Origin: Leishmania mexicana MHOM/GT/2001/U1103
Lineage: Eukaryota; Euglenozoa; Kinetoplastea; Trypanosomatida; Trypanosomatidae
Assembly (NCBI RefSeq): GCF_000234665.1
Contig: NC_018336.1
Location: 847,069-911,068 of the forward strand
Length of the DNA: 64,000 nt
Direction: 5' to 3'
The translations under genes were made by a program, and so were the position numbers. Below, piece by piece: positions 20,301 through 30,832 of this stretch (its first letter is position 1; the number at the start of each line of letters is the position of its first letter). Below the pieces are notes generated by a model. That model saw nothing but the letters and a program-made list of their open reading frames with translations, searched no databases and had not been told where the DNA came from.

Positions 20301-23300
20301 ATGGCCACTCCATTCACTGTCGCCATCGCTGGTGGTGGTGCCGCTCCTTCAAGGTATCACAGCCGCCTTGATGGCGACCAGAGCGGCTGCGGCAGAGGTT
20401 TTCCACGTGTGGTGGCATACACCCGCACCACCGCGTTTCTTTTCGCACCGACAGCAGCGACTTCGCCGTCTTCGCTGTTGCCGCCGCGGCGACCTGTGTT
20501 GGCTGACCAGCGCTTATCTCGTCAGACCATGTCATCTGACTATTTTGTGAACCGTGCTGCTGCAGCTCTTTCGCCATCGACGCCGCCGCCATTGTCATCT
20601 CGGGCCGCTCCATCAGCACGCCATCCCTCCTCGCACCTGGCTGAGCCTTGTTTCATTCGGACATCAACAAGGACTGGGTACGATTTAGAAGCTACCACAG
20701 CGGCATGGCAGCCACCACACCCCGGCGGCCGGCCGTGCGAGGGTGCTCGCCACGATAACACGCGGCCGCACACTCGCGACGGAGCACATAGTCATCGTCC
20801 TCGTGTTCACGACGGGCGACCAGCAGAGACATCCTTCTCCCGCCCAAGCGGCTCAATCCGGGCTGAGGCGTACAGGCAGGCGCCAGTACCGCACACGGGC
20901 GCTCGTGGCACTTGCGTGGAAAACGTGCCGTTGTCTCCGTCGCCATGCCGCTCAGTCGCTGGTGCGCCTTGTGAGGCGCATCAGCACAGTGGCGTCTCTG
21001 ACGTCGTGGCAACGGCAAGGATGCGGACATGGCCCATTAACCTCATGGGCAGAGACGGTCTGGTGGTATCGGGCTCTTCTCGCACGAGAGGCGGTGATGC
21101 ACATGATCGGGTGCGTGATACCCGACCAGACTGTACCTCTGCTGCAGCGTCTTCTGCGCCGTCCTCCTGTGCCGCTTCACGCAAAGTGCAGCCCTGGAGC
21201 TGTCAAAGAGCTGGTTGCCCCTCAACGACTGCACGCGAGCACCCGCAGCCGCAGCAGGTAACGCCATCAGGGCAGCGAGGGCGACTGTCTGTGCTCCTTA
21301 GTACAGCTGAAAGTGAGACAATCGCTGCGCACACCCGCCGCTGTTCACGGCTGCGGAGCTCGCAGCACGTGGACAGCGAGAACACCTTTCAAGCTGCCAC
21401 AAGGGAAGATGGAGCACCCGCCACGACCGCCTTCACGAGGAGAGATCCGGGATTCGCAGTGCCGTCAATCAAGGCGCACGTCGACGCTGCACTTTTCGTC
21501 GAGCCTTTTCATCGTCTCTCCGCCGCAGCACGACAGGGGACCTCGCCGCTCAGACACGCATCGGTGACATCGTCGCAACCCCGGCAGCGGACGTCGCCGT
21601 GTGACGTGCCGTCTTCCACGAGAAATACAACCGTAATAACTCCTGTGTCGCCACGCAGCGGCTTGCCGAAAGAAGAGTCGGTGCACCGCCCCCTCGAGGC
21701 GCTGACGCTGACCCCCAATGACGTCCTCGGCTGCGTTGCTACGGGCTCTTCTCCAGACGCTGTCCATACATCTGTCCACTGTGGCGTAGCTGGGACTGTG
21801 GCGGAACATGTCCACGGTGCTGAAATCGCCCATGGTGAGGGCCAGCCGACCGCCTCGGTTGTATCATCTCCATCGCATCACCTTTCGCGGACGAGTTCGC
21901 TGGCCCTCGCTGGTGCTGTGCTATCGCCGTCATCGCGTCAGGCATCCCTGTCGGCGGTGCGTGCGCGGCTGACGTACAGTAGCGCGGAGGATGGCGGGTG
22001 GTTGGATCGCTTCTCGTCTTGCTTCTGCGCCGAGGCAGCGCAGCAGCAGTTGTTTCTCATCGCGCAGCGCTGCCACCTCATTCAGCAGGAGGAGGCTGCT
22101 GCTCGCGAGTGGCTCGTGCTAGATGCGAGTATGCAGTGGCATCACATTGTGGGCGAGGAGCGCGCTGGCTATAGGCTGGCCAAATCGCAGCAGGACCATC
22201 GCCGCCTCCCAGACACCTCCGCGTGCCGCGTTGTCTGTGTGGACGCGTTTGGCAGCGATCTCGCGCGTGCGCGCTCAGCGGAGCTTTCTCCCTCTCCATT
22301 GCCCGAAGAGACGCTCCGCCTCGTTGCTACGCCACCATCCAGGCAGCGGCTGCGGCGAAGGCCCTCCGCGAGCTCGCGTTCCCTGTTATGTCCGCGCACA
22401 TCTGTGCCAGTGAGCGCTCCTGATGAGGACGACGGGGAGAGCCGGATGAGGAGCTTTTCAATGTCCACCTCGCTGCCTCGCCATGCTGACCACCGCAATG
22501 GGGACAGGGTGCCTCACGACCAAGACGCACCCGCCGGTTTCGAGGAAGTGCACCGGTACACCGCGGAGAAGAAGCCTAACTCTGGGGCGAAGGATGAGGC
22601 ATTCGGCGACGCGACGGAGGAAGCGCAAGAGCGGAAGGACTTCATGGACGACCGCGGTCACGAGGCGGCGTCAGAGGAACCTAGATCGTCTGTGCGGTCC
22701 TCAGAGGTAAATCAGCGGACCACCTCGCCTCGACGGGCTCTGCCGCCTTCGCCATCCAGCGAAGGACCCGAAGGCGAGCTGCTTGCCCGTATACGCGACC
22801 TCCACTACGAGGAAGAGGATCAGCGCTTCCTGCTCACAGGTGACTGCCCTCCGCCGGACGTGTTCCAACGCTGGGCGGACCGCTACTTTGAAGACAAGCG
22901 AGTATATTTCTCTTCCGCGGCGTCAGGTGCTGGGCAGTCTTCGGCGCTGAGGGCCGCACTCAGCCCAGAGGCGGCCGAGCGGTGTTGCTCGCGGTCCGAC
23001 TCGCCCCCGATTGTGCCACCTACCCACGATGTCGCTGCATTCGTTGCGCTTGCACCCAGCGACAGCGCGCTCGCCCGCATGCCCGCTGCAGCTTTACATG
23101 ATCCATCAAGAAGCCCGCTCCTTTCGACGACAGCCGAGGGGGAGGCCAAGCAGGCGGACGAGGAATTCCTCAGGCGTGAGGGCGCTTCAGCCTCGTGGCA
23201 TCGTTTGTGCAGTGAGCACCGTCGTGCGTGGGCGATGGAGAACTTCCTCGGCACCGATGATGCCTACGCGAACTATCACGATGAGTGGAGCGCAGGGCCG

Positions 23301-23672
23301 ACACGATCACCGCTTTCGTCTTCACGCGGGCAAAGCGGGCTCAATGCTAGTGGCCGGTGCGCCCCCGATCCGCGAATCTTCAGTGCGGGACCAAGTGCAG
23401 GTCCTCAAAATGCCTTTTTACCGCTGGCGGACGCCGCGCCATCCTCCTCGGTGCCGCGGACGACTCCCATCGAGGGCGCCGCGACGCGTGCAAAGCGTGA
23501 CTTCTTGCAGCAGCCCCCAAAGCCGCTGACGGCTAAATCTTTATTGTTCCACCAGATGGCGTGCCCGACGGAGAAGACGTATTTGGCACCGCTGGGGAGC
23601 GAGAGGGAAGCGTGGCAGGCGCTGATAGACGCGTTCATCGACGGCCTCCTGCAGATCATGGCGCGTGAGTAG
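20301..23672 (+). CDS. Hypothetical low-complexity protein
   Basis: A 1123-residue protein I do not recognise. The frame continues upstream to a TTG, but 20301 is the first ATG; a second candidate ATG lies at 20529 (residue 77). The first 550 residues are Ser/Arg/Pro/His-rich and likely disordered. A more ordered, helix-prone segment lies at about 560-650 with aromatic and Gln-rich stretches (FLIAQRCHLIQQEE). Another conserved-looking block sits at about 834-871 with alternating acidic and aromatic residues (DVFQRWADRYFEDKRVYF). The protein ends in an amphipathic helix (EAWQALIDAFIDGLLQIM). No transmembrane segment or enzyme motif is visible. Coding composition matches the other genes here, which supports it as real. 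Confidence 0.8.
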   Translation: MATPFTVAIAGGGAAPSRYHSRLDGDQSGCGRGFPRVVAYTRTTAFLFAPTAATSPSSLLPPRRPVLADQRLSRQTMSSDYFVNRAAAALSPSTPPPLSSRAAPSARHPSSHLAEPCFIRTSTRTGYDLEATTAAWQPPHPGGRPCEGARHDNTRPHTRDGAHSHRPRVHDGRPAETSFSRPSGSIRAEAYRQAPVPHTGARGTCVENVPLSPSPCRSVAGAPCEAHQHSGVSDVVATARMRTWPINLMGRDGLVVSGSSRTRGGDAHDRVRDTRPDCTSAAASSAPSSCAASRKVQPWSCQRAGCPSTTAREHPQPQQVTPSGQRGRLSVLLSTAESETIAAHTRRCSRLRSSQHVDSENTFQAATREDGAPATTAFTRRDPGFAVPSIKAHVDAALFVEPFHRLSAAARQGTSPLRHASVTSSQPRQRTSPCDVPSSTRNTTVITPVSPRSGLPKEESVHRPLEALTLTPNDVLGCVATGSSPDAVHTSVHCGVAGTVAEHVHGAEIAHGEGQPTASVVSSPSHHLSRTSSLALAGAVLSPSSRQASLSAVRARLTYSSAEDGGWLDRFSSCFCAEAAQQQLFLIAQRCHLIQQEEAAAREWLVLDASMQWHHIVGEERAGYRLAKSQQDHRRLPDTSACRVVCVDAFGSDLARARSAELSPSPLPEETLRLVATPPSRQRLRRRPSASSRSLLCPRTSVPVSAPDEDDGESRMRSFSMSTSLPRHADHRNGDRVPHDQDAPAGFEEVHRYTAEKKPNSGAKDEAFGDATEEAQERKDFMDDRGHEAASEEPRSSVRSSEVNQRTTSPRRALPPSPSSEGPEGELLARIRDLHYEEEDQRFLLTGDCPPPDVFQRWADRYFEDKRVYFSSAASGAGQSSALRAALSPEAAERCCSRSDSPPIVPPTHDVAAFVALAPSDSALARMPAAALHDPSRSPLLSTTAEGEAKQADEEFLRREGASASWHRLCSEHRRAWAMENFLGTDDAYANYHDEWSAGPTRSPLSSSRGQSGLNASGRCAPDPRIFSAGPSAGPQNAFLPLADAAPSSSVPRTTPIEGAATRAKRDFLQQPPKPLTAKSLLFHQMACPTEKTYLAPLGSEREAWQALIDAFIDGLLQIMARE

Positions 23673-24990
23673 CCGTTTCTCCTCCCTTTCTCAGTGTCTC
23701 TGTTGCTGTCAGGCTCATGGCTCTTGTGGCTGCGGCCGTGAAGGAGCGCGCAAAGCGGGCAGCTGTCGTCTTCAGCGCTCTGGTTGCCCATTACGTGGCA
23801 CACACGCCCATCTTAGACGCACACACTGCTCATCCTCCTCTCATGCTCTTTTTTTTATTTGCCCCGCTTGCACGGTTTCTAGATCTCCCCACTCCTGTCC
23901 TCTCACTGCTGCCGTCTCACATCCGTGCGTGACGTGCGGCTGCACCGGAGCACGTGTACGCGCTTCTCTCTGCCTTGTTTGTTTTGCACCTCTGTCTTTA
24001 TCGCAGCACCACTTCTGAGGTCGACACGAGGTTGGCCCATCGATTGGACCGAAGCACCGAAAAGGCACGTTGACGCACAGGCACACGCCAAGCTCATAAT
24101 CCAGCGCACCTTCTGCGGTTTTGGTGCCCCTCCTTCCCCGCGCCGTTGCTCCCTCATCGGGAAATCACGGCAGCTGAGGTTGACACTGTGAATGGGTAAG
24201 AGCTGTGCAACAGCAGCACCTGCTGTTCTCAATCCCCGTCTCGAGCGGACTGTGCATGATTTTTTTTTTTTGCCACGTTGTCTAGCGGATACGTGAGCGA
24301 GGGAGTATGCACGCGCTTTGCAGGCCTGATGGACCTGGGCTGCCGCACCCGCTGTTTACTTCGCGCTAACCCGTTCACGTCGAGTTGGCGCCATTGCATT
24401 CCGCCAGAGCTCAAGCTCACTTGCTTCTCTATCGCTGACGTGGCACTATACGCCCGCCACACCTCCTCACACCCTTCTCTCGTCGTTCTCTTTACCTCCA
24501 CTGTCACGATCCATTGCAAGTGTCAGATCTTGCGCGGCGGCGAGGCCAAACATCGGTAACAGCGGCCTTCTCCTCGGCCACATACATGAGTATACATGCA
24601 CAGGTACCTTCTCACCTATAGCACACGACAGTACGCCGCTGCTTGCCTTCTTCCCTTCTCTTCCATTCTCACGGGACGTGCACCCACCACGCGCGGTCCC
24701 AGTGGCCATCACCCGCACGACCATCACTGATTCACAGATACGCCAGAACACACTGTGACCCTCGCGAATCGCGAGCACGTTCGGAGTGAGAGCTCTTCTG
24801 TGCGCCGCCTCCCTCGCACGTGCCGCGTAGAAACAGCAGGCGTGCTCAGGCCGGCACAGGTATACACAGCCACAGACGTACTCCCCGACTGCCTTTTATT
24901 CGCCCCATCCCCTCCCCTCACTCTCAGAGCACTACCTTGGCTCACAGTTGCTTTTCTTCACAGACACGGCTACCTTTGTAGGCATCACGG
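23673..24990. other. Spacer without recognisable genes
   Basis: About 1.3 kb of mixed composition, presumed 3' UTR and intergenic DNA, with T-rich runs near 23848 and 24258. Small open frames show no family resemblance. Confidence 0.6.
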
Positions 24991-25042
24991 TTCCACTTTT
25001 CTCCATCTCTTATTTTTTTCTATTTCGTTTACTTTCTTGCAG
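24991..25042 (+). promoter_or_regulatory. Strong predicted spliced-leader acceptor for the 25199-26548 gene
   Basis: A long, almost pure pyrimidine tract ends at TTGCAG (AG 25041-25042). No ATG occurs between this and 25199, which supports 25199 as the start codon and gives a leader of about 156 nt. Confidence 0.65.
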
Positions 25043-25198
25043 AGGGTTTGTTCTGCCTGCCGTTCGTTCAACTGTCTCCGCGCTTGCCTCCCCGTGTGTG
25101 TGCGTGTGTGCGTGCGTAATAGTGAGTAGGTGTCGCCCAAGGACTTCATCACAGGTGCTGGAAGACCGGACTGTGTGGTGGGTGACCCCGTCACTGCC

Positions 25199-26548
25199 AT
25201 GTTCGTGTCACGTGGTTTCCTGGCGTTGCGTGGTGTACAGTCCATGCGTCACCATTGCTCGCAGCCCGCGCTGTATGGAACGCGTCTTTGGCGGTTCAGT
25301 TTTGGCTTAGGTGCGAGCCCCATAGAGGCAGCCGCGACCAAACCGTGTGCCGCATGCCCTTGCGTGAGTGCGCGTCGTTGCATGCACGCCTCATGCGGAA
25401 GTCTTGACGGGGTCGCCAGCCGCGGCAGGCCAATGGCTGTTGCTGATGCATTACTCTCGCGGTGGAGTCGACGCAGCGATGCGTCGTTGACATGGCCGTC
25501 TCATCTGCTGAGCAGCAGCAGCAGCGAGTCGGCCTCCTCTTTCACCGCCAAAGCCGTTGTGAGTGTGTCGTCTAGTGCCACGGATGCCGGTCGCCACGCG
25601 GCAGATGGGCAGACCACTTTGTTGCAGCCCGTCTCCAACGCGTCTGCGGCGCCGCCGTCCATCGAGGAGCTGTTTGCCGAAGTGGACGAGGACGACACGG
25701 ACACCTCCGCTACTGCTCCAGACTTCCTCACTGAGGAGAAGGAGCCTGAGGAACTGAAGGATGGCCGGCAAGATGGCGCCGCCCTTCCTCCGCGGAGGGA
25801 CTCTTCTACTCTCATAGCTTCCGCGTCGCCTGAGGTGACGAGGTTCGACGACACCGGTAAGACTGCTCGCTCACCTAGCACGTCTGCGAGCGCGACGGCG
25901 GAAGCGGCTCTTCTGGAGGCTCTGCTTCAAGAGCAACTCTCCCTGGACCTGAACGGCAGCGTGGATGGCACGACCGAGGAGGATGTGGACGGGCTGGACG
26001 AAGTGGTGACAAGGGCAGCGGACGCACACACAATCATCAATTCATCCTGCACGCTTCCTCAAGGACAGTGCCGTTCCCCTGACCTGCGGCAGACCGCACA
26101 TATGGAGACGGCAGGCGGTGACGCCGACGGCGAGGCGGACGCCAAGGCAGACTCCATCGAGGACGCTGTGGATGACGAAGAGTCCATGGAGTCTGTGCTG
26201 GAGGAGGAGGCGGAGCGCATGTATTTCGCTGCATTGACAAACATGGCGAAGGGTCAGGGCACCGCTGCGAAAGGTGAGGCGATGCACGGGGCACTCGGGG
26301 ACTACACGTTCTTCTCGAAGGAGGCCGTGACCTCAGCTGTAGAGACTCTGTCGATGAGTGAAAGCACGGACGCTGCCGATGCGACTTCGGCGTTTTCCTT
26401 CTCTGATGACAGTGCCTATGGCGTCTCAACGCCCACTGTGGAGTTCGACGATGACGCGGCGCGGGAGGCGGAGATGGAGTCTGTGGGCGATGACATGGCG
26501 ACCTCATGCGCTGCTGCCGTTGCAGCTCGGAAAGCGCGGAAGGGTTAG
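25199..26548 (+). CDS. Acidic protein with probable mitochondrial leader, unknown function
   Basis: A 449-residue protein. ATG 25199 is the first after a strong splice acceptor; the longer open frame begins at a GTG and is ignored. The N-terminus (MFVSRGFLALRGVQSMRHH) is Arg-rich, free of acidic residues and amphipathic, like a trypanosomatid mitochondrial import sequence. From about residue 150 the protein becomes very rich in Asp, Glu, Ser, Thr and Ala with repeated DED/EEE clusters and is probably disordered, apart from a short ordered-looking segment at about 341-377 (MYFAALTNMAKGQGTAAKGE). No known domain is recognised. Its 3' flank holds a SIDER-like element starting about 340 nt after the stop, so the transcript may be controlled by mRNA stability or translation. 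Mitochondrial localisation is inferred. Confidence 0.8.
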   Translation: MFVSRGFLALRGVQSMRHHCSQPALYGTRLWRFSFGLGASPIEAAATKPCAACPCVSARRCMHASCGSLDGVASRGRPMAVADALLSRWSRRSDASLTWPSHLLSSSSSESASSFTAKAVVSVSSSATDAGRHAADGQTTLLQPVSNASAAPPSIEELFAEVDEDDTDTSATAPDFLTEEKEPEELKDGRQDGAALPPRRDSSTLIASASPEVTRFDDTGKTARSPSTSASATAEAALLEALLQEQLSLDLNGSVDGTTEEDVDGLDEVVTRAADAHTIINSSCTLPQGQCRSPDLRQTAHMETAGGDADGEADAKADSIEDAVDDEESMESVLEEEAERMYFAALTNMAKGQGTAAKGEAMHGALGDYTFFSKEAVTSAVETLSMSESTDAADATSAFSFSDDSAYGVSTPTVEFDDDAAREAEMESVGDDMATSCAAAVAARKARKG

Positions 26549-26880
26549 CAGGGAGGAACAGGCAGTGATGGCGTTCTAACAGGATAGAAGGCGCAAGGTA
26601 GAAGCGAGTTGTTAGCCCGTTATACTCGTAGAGTGGGACGAGACAAGGACGCAGACTGTTAGCCGTTCGCGAATCGGCAAGCAGCGACGGTCTGCTCAGC
26701 CACTCCTTTGTTATCCACTTGGCTGCTCGCACCTACCCAAGCGACAGAGAGGTGAGACGAGAATGCGCCGCTGTCTCCCAGTGCCACCGCTGTTTTTCAG
26801 ACACACGGGTGAATAAGCTCTTCATCGGCGGCGTACTTGTGCTGCTCTCGTTTTTTTTCATCGTGTTTTCTTCTCCTCTG
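26549..26880. other. Presumed 3' UTR
   Basis: No coding region is seen between the stop and the SIDER-like element. The sequence is mixed in composition with a T-rich run near 26849-26870. Confidence 0.5.
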
Positions 26881-28210
26881 ATGATGCCGGCCGCCTCTCC
26901 GCCGTATCACGCGGGGCCCAGTGGCGGCCCCCCTCTGACTCTTTGTGAGGAAGCGAAGCAGCCTGCACAGCCTACTCTCGGGTGCGGCTAGCGGGGTCTT
27001 AGTGTCGGTAGACAGGTGTGGGCTGGTGCCGTGCTGAAAAGAGACTTGCAGCCATGATCACACTTGGACCAGCTCACGCCATATTTTGTCACGCGCTCAA
27101 CGAACATGCGCGCCGGTCAACGATCGTTCTACTTTTTTGCAGCGTTGCTGTGATGCCGAGCGTGATCCAGGGCCTAACCTTTGCTGTATACAGTGGAAGA
27201 AAGGTTCACTGAGTGGCACCAAACGGTATTCGTAGGCCTGCCCCCTTGGCTAATGTTTGCTACGTGTGTTTGGTGTAGGGGGAGGAACGAAGCGAGGTGA
27301 CGGCGGGCGAAAGCTGTCTTCTGTGCGCCGGCCCATGCTTCTCCGTGGGCCCCTTCCGCTTGACACACCCAGTTCCGCCCAGGGGCGTGCGGGTTGAGGA
27401 GAGGGCGGAGTGCCCCTGGCGCCACAGGCTCATGGCATCGCTCGACCTCTCGCTGCGCGTGCGGGCAAGACTCCCCGACAGCGACACCGTGCTGCCGCAG
27501 ACCCAGTCGTGCGAAAATGCGGGCACTGTGCGCAGGCGCTCTCAGGCTGAGCTGGCATGGTGCATCGCATCCAGGCGAGGCATGAAGAGGGGCGCAGAGC
27601 AGGAGTGCCCCACGCACAAGACGTGAAGCGATGCACACGAATGAGTTCCACTGTGCATGTGCGCGAAGCATGCAGCACCTCCTGCGTCTGGCCGGTGCGG
27701 GCTGATGGGGCGCAGGTGCCCGGGGCATGGCGAGAGCACCCTCGAGTTGCACCACGGGGGGCCCTCCCGGCCCCCACCGTGGGGAGCCTCCACACCATAT
27801 TATGGGATGCTGCCGCATGAAGCGACCGAGAGGGCGAAGCATGGCACACAGGCAGGGGGGGCGCGGGGCCTCGGAGGGCCCTGGCCTGAGGCTGGCGGGC
27901 TTGGTCCCTGAGCTCATCTGGCATGCACCTGGGCCACCCCCCGTTGCCCGCACGGCAGGCGCCACCGCCTCGGCTCTAGACGACGACCCTGGATGTCGCT
28001 CGCTTTGGATGAGTGCGTGCAGCCCACGCGGAGGCTCCGTGTGGAGCTGGTCGCGCCGCACGCAGGCAAGGAAGGGGCGAGGAAGGAGAGGGGGAGCCCG
28101 CTAGACGCACGGCTTCGATTCGACGGCAGACGGCTCGTCCTAGGCGACGAGGGATGCAGCCCGCCGCGCAGCAGGGGCTGGGCGCGCTGTGGCTGTGTAA
28201 GGAGCACGTT
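26881..28210 (+). mobile_element. SIDER-like degenerate retroposon region
   Basis: The left end carries GCCGGCCGCCTC (26888) followed by TTTGTGAGGAAGCGAAGCAG, resembling the conserved 5' hallmark of L1Tc/ingi-clade elements. A block at 26997-27026 is shared with the small copy at 18260-18288. From about 27240 to 28210 the DNA is markedly GC-rich, lacks the polypyrimidine bias of ordinary spacers and has several open frames on both strands, none with domains. This fits one or two diverged SIDER or DIRE copies in a 3' UTR. In Leishmania, SIDER elements are known to lower mRNA stability or regulate translation. The left boundary is fairly well supported, while the right boundary and copy number are not. 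Confidence 0.5.
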
Positions 28211-29128
28211 TTGTTGACTTGTTCACGGTAGAATGGACACGCTGAAAAATACCCCCTCAAAATGCCTTCCATCAGTCAGCCTGCTCTCTGCTATCCGCCC
28301 TCGCTCCGTCCACCAGCTGGTGGGTTGGCTGTGCCCCATGTATCCGACTGAGCGCCTTTTATTTTTTTGATTCTGGTTTCGCACACCTGTTCCTGTTTGG
28401 ATTCCTTCTCGACTGAAGTGCCGATCGTTGCACGGTGCTGTAGCGATTCAAGTTTGGCGCGTGCTTGCGTGTTCGTGTATTTTCCACTCGGCACATGTGA
28501 AAACAAAAAAGAACGGATGTGCTGTGAGGCGTGTCGTCGGAAGACACCCTCCTCCCCCTCCCCCGCGTGTTGGCAAGAGGCCGCTGCGGTATTCCTGTGC
28601 TCTCCGCCACATCATTCGCTGCGGCGGAAGTGAAGCAGAGACCTCGTCTTGGTGGAGCGCTTCTCTAATCTTTCCCTGCATGCCTTCGGCTTTTTTGTGT
28701 GTCTTGTCGTGCCCTTCCCCACCCGCCACCCCTTTTGTTTTCCGATCTCCCCCTTCTCCCGTTCACCAGCACCTGCCATCACTGTACCTCATGTGGACAG
28801 GTTGACCACCATTCACACCCACGGATTTGTCGTCTCCCTGCCGCCGCCTTGCCATCTTCTCGCACGCTATCGTCTTTTGTTCACAGCCCCTTGTGAGCTT
28901 TTTCTATTTCTTCCTGGGTTGGTTGTCGTCCCCCGTTCTCGGGGTGCGCAGTCGGGCTGGTTGTTCCTTTTAGTGCGACACCAGCGCCCGCGCGCCACGC
29001 ACTGTGCTTTCTGCTGGAAGAGTTGGGGGTGATCTCGTCAGCTCTTGCTGCATGCATACCCCCTCATCTTCGGGGTCTCTCTACTCTCTGGTACTCTTGT
29101 TGCCGTGCTGGGTGGTTCTACTGGGTTC
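28211..29128. other. Pyrimidine-rich spacer
   Basis: T/C-rich sequence with several potential splice acceptors and no recognisable gene. Open frames are Ser/Leu/Phe/Pro-rich artefacts of the base bias. Confidence 0.6.
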
Positions 29129-29159
29129 GCTTTACTTGTTCTGTCGCCTTCTTCTTCAG
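29129..29159 (+). promoter_or_regulatory. Alternative spliced-leader acceptor, upstream site
   Basis: A T/C-rich tract ends at TTCTTCAG (AG 29158-29159). Use of this site would make ATG 29191 the first start codon and add 73 residues to the downstream protein. Confidence 0.45.
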
Positions 29160-29282
29160 CGGACTTGCTGCGTCGATACAAACACCGTCGATGCACAGTT
29201 TTCTGCGGCAAGCACACGCCTACTCCGTCTGCCGTTCTCCGTGTTTGCCGTGCTTTTTTTTGTTTCCTGTTTGGCGAATGCG

Positions 29283-29376
29283 CTCTCGTCTTCCCTCCTC
29301 TCCCCTCTCCCCCACTCTTTCGTCCCTGTCGCTGTGCGCGGCTCCTCTCTCGACGGCTTCTCTGATTAATCCGACA
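29283..29376 (+). promoter_or_regulatory. Predicted main spliced-leader acceptor for the 29410-30342 gene
   Basis: A long pyrimidine tract (about 29283-29365) is followed by AG at 29375-29376. The first ATG after it is 29410, which begins a classic mitochondrial leader. Confidence 0.5.
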
Positions 29377-29409
29377 GCCGGCGCTGTCGCATCCCCAACT
29401 GTTTCGGAG

Positions 29410-30342
29410 ATGCTTCTGAGTGCACGGGGAAGGCCCTCGCAGCTGCTCGGGGCTTTTCGCGACTTTCCTTTCACCAACGCAGCGCTTCCCGGGGCAGCCA
29501 GGCTCTGCCTAGCTCGAGCCCACCACTTGAGTAAGCGAGGCCCCTCGCCATCCTGGAGTGCCTTGAGTGACACTCGCGGCACACGATGTGTTGTGCTGCC
29601 GACAGGACGACGAGGGGCCACCGACTGCAAAGCCGCTGCTTTCGAACCAAATAGAGGCCCGATGCTGGTGTCCACGCGCACTGTCCATTCGGCTGCAGCC
29701 TCTGCTGCGAGGCCGGCGAACGAGGCTGACGGCACTGCGGTTGTGGAAACTATGGGAGCATCACCCGTGACTACTTTGCAACCCGGCGAAAGCGCAAGCG
29801 CACCAACCGAGACGGCGACTGCCACCGGTGCAGTGGCCACTGCGGAGTCGCAGAGCACGGGGGCAGCAGGTGATCAACATTCTTCGCAGAGTACCACCAC
29901 CGCCGCTGCAGCGACCGCAACGGAGACGATGCCAGCAGACCAGGTAGGTGTGTGGCGGCGTGCCTGGCGAGCCTTCAAGAGCGAAGGCACGGACTTCTCC
30001 ATCTTCTACCTGCCCTTCTATATTGGTACATTTGTATTCTTCTACTTTGCATTTTCGATGGGGCTGATGCGCAAGGAGGCAATCCTCGACTACGTGCTCT
30101 CCTGGATGGGCGACAGGGTCGACCGCGCCAAGCTGCACACCCGCATCGCCGCGTGGAATTCCTGGGCCAACATGGGCTTCGCCATCGCTATCAACGAGTT
30201 GGTCGAGGTTGTACGCCTCCCTATGGTGTTTGTCCTCTACTATGTAATGAGGCCGCACTCGAATCACTTTGCGCGCTGGCTTGCCGGCTTCATGCGTTGC
30301 TTGCGGCGTGGTAAGTGGACTGACGGTGCGGCGAAGGTGTAG
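29410..30342 (+). CDS. DUF1279/FAM210-like mitochondrial membrane protein, copy 1
   Basis: A 310-residue protein from ATG 29410. The in-frame ATG at 29191 would give 383 residues, but the extra part reads like translated pyrimidine tract. The N-terminus MLLSARGRPSQLLGAFR is an Arg-rich amphipathic leader typical of mitochondrial import. After a Ser/Thr/Ala-rich linker, the conserved domain spans about residues 181-305, with two hydrophobic segments (about 198-220 and 252-280) and the signature AWNSWANMGFAIAINELVE followed by R-LP and YYVMRP. This arrangement matches the DUF1279 family, whose animal members FAM210A/B are inner-membrane proteins. The next gene encodes a diverged paralogue with the same signature. 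The domain call is from recognition of the pattern, and the exact function in trypanosomatids is not known to me. Confidence 0.8.
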   Translation: MLLSARGRPSQLLGAFRDFPFTNAALPGAARLCLARAHHLSKRGPSPSWSALSDTRGTRCVVLPTGRRGATDCKAAAFEPNRGPMLVSTRTVHSAAASAARPANEADGTAVVETMGASPVTTLQPGESASAPTETATATGAVATAESQSTGAAGDQHSSQSTTTAAAATATETMPADQVGVWRRAWRAFKSEGTDFSIFYLPFYIGTFVFFYFAFSMGLMRKEAILDYVLSWMGDRVDRAKLHTRIAAWNSWANMGFAIAINELVEVVRLPMVFVLYYVMRPHSNHFARWLAGFMRCLRRGKWTDGAAKV

Positions 30343-30774
30343 CGGTGCGGGAGACGAAAGTCGAGTTGAATGCGGCTGGCGTGACCTGTGCCTCGTCACT
30401 ACCAAGTGTGCGCATTGCTATTCTGACGTGCCGACGGTCACACGCACAGCACGAAAAAAACAAAAACAGCAACGCAAACTCATACAGGCGAAAGGGAATG
30501 AGCGCAATGGTGGTCAAACACGGGGCGCGGCAGCGGCTGTACCGCTCTCGGTGCATAGGATCCGTTAAGAGGATGGCTCGCACGTGCAAGCACAGAGCAG
30601 GCGCCTTCCGCTATCCACATGTGGTGTGCAGCGCTGCAATGCGTAGGGCTGCTTTCCTCCTTGCCGAACCTTGGTCACATGGATTGTGCTGAATGCACCG
30701 GGCGCTGATAATGCTCGCGCTCGACCATGCTGCCCTAGTTGTGACGGCCTCATGCTCGCACACGATCGTCAGCC
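30343..30774. other. Spacer between the two DUF1279-like genes
   Basis: About 430 nt of mixed composition with no gene seen; presumed 3' UTR of the first paralogue. Confidence 0.6.
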
Positions 30775-30832
30775 CCTCTCCCCTCCCGATTGCTGCCCTC
30801 TCTCCCCTCTCCTTTCCTCTCTGCTGTTGCAG
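30775..30832 (+). promoter_or_regulatory. Predicted spliced-leader acceptor for the 31085-31930 gene
   Basis: A long C/T tract ends at GTTGCAG (AG 30831-30832). No ATG lies between it and 31085. A second AG pair just before the ATG (31079-31083) could also be used and would give a very short leader. Confidence 0.55.

Noticed and set aside
27174..28061. 295-codon antisense frame in the GC-rich spacer
   Set aside because: It is opposite to all other genes, has no domain, and lies in a SIDER-like region where GC richness lowers stop frequency.
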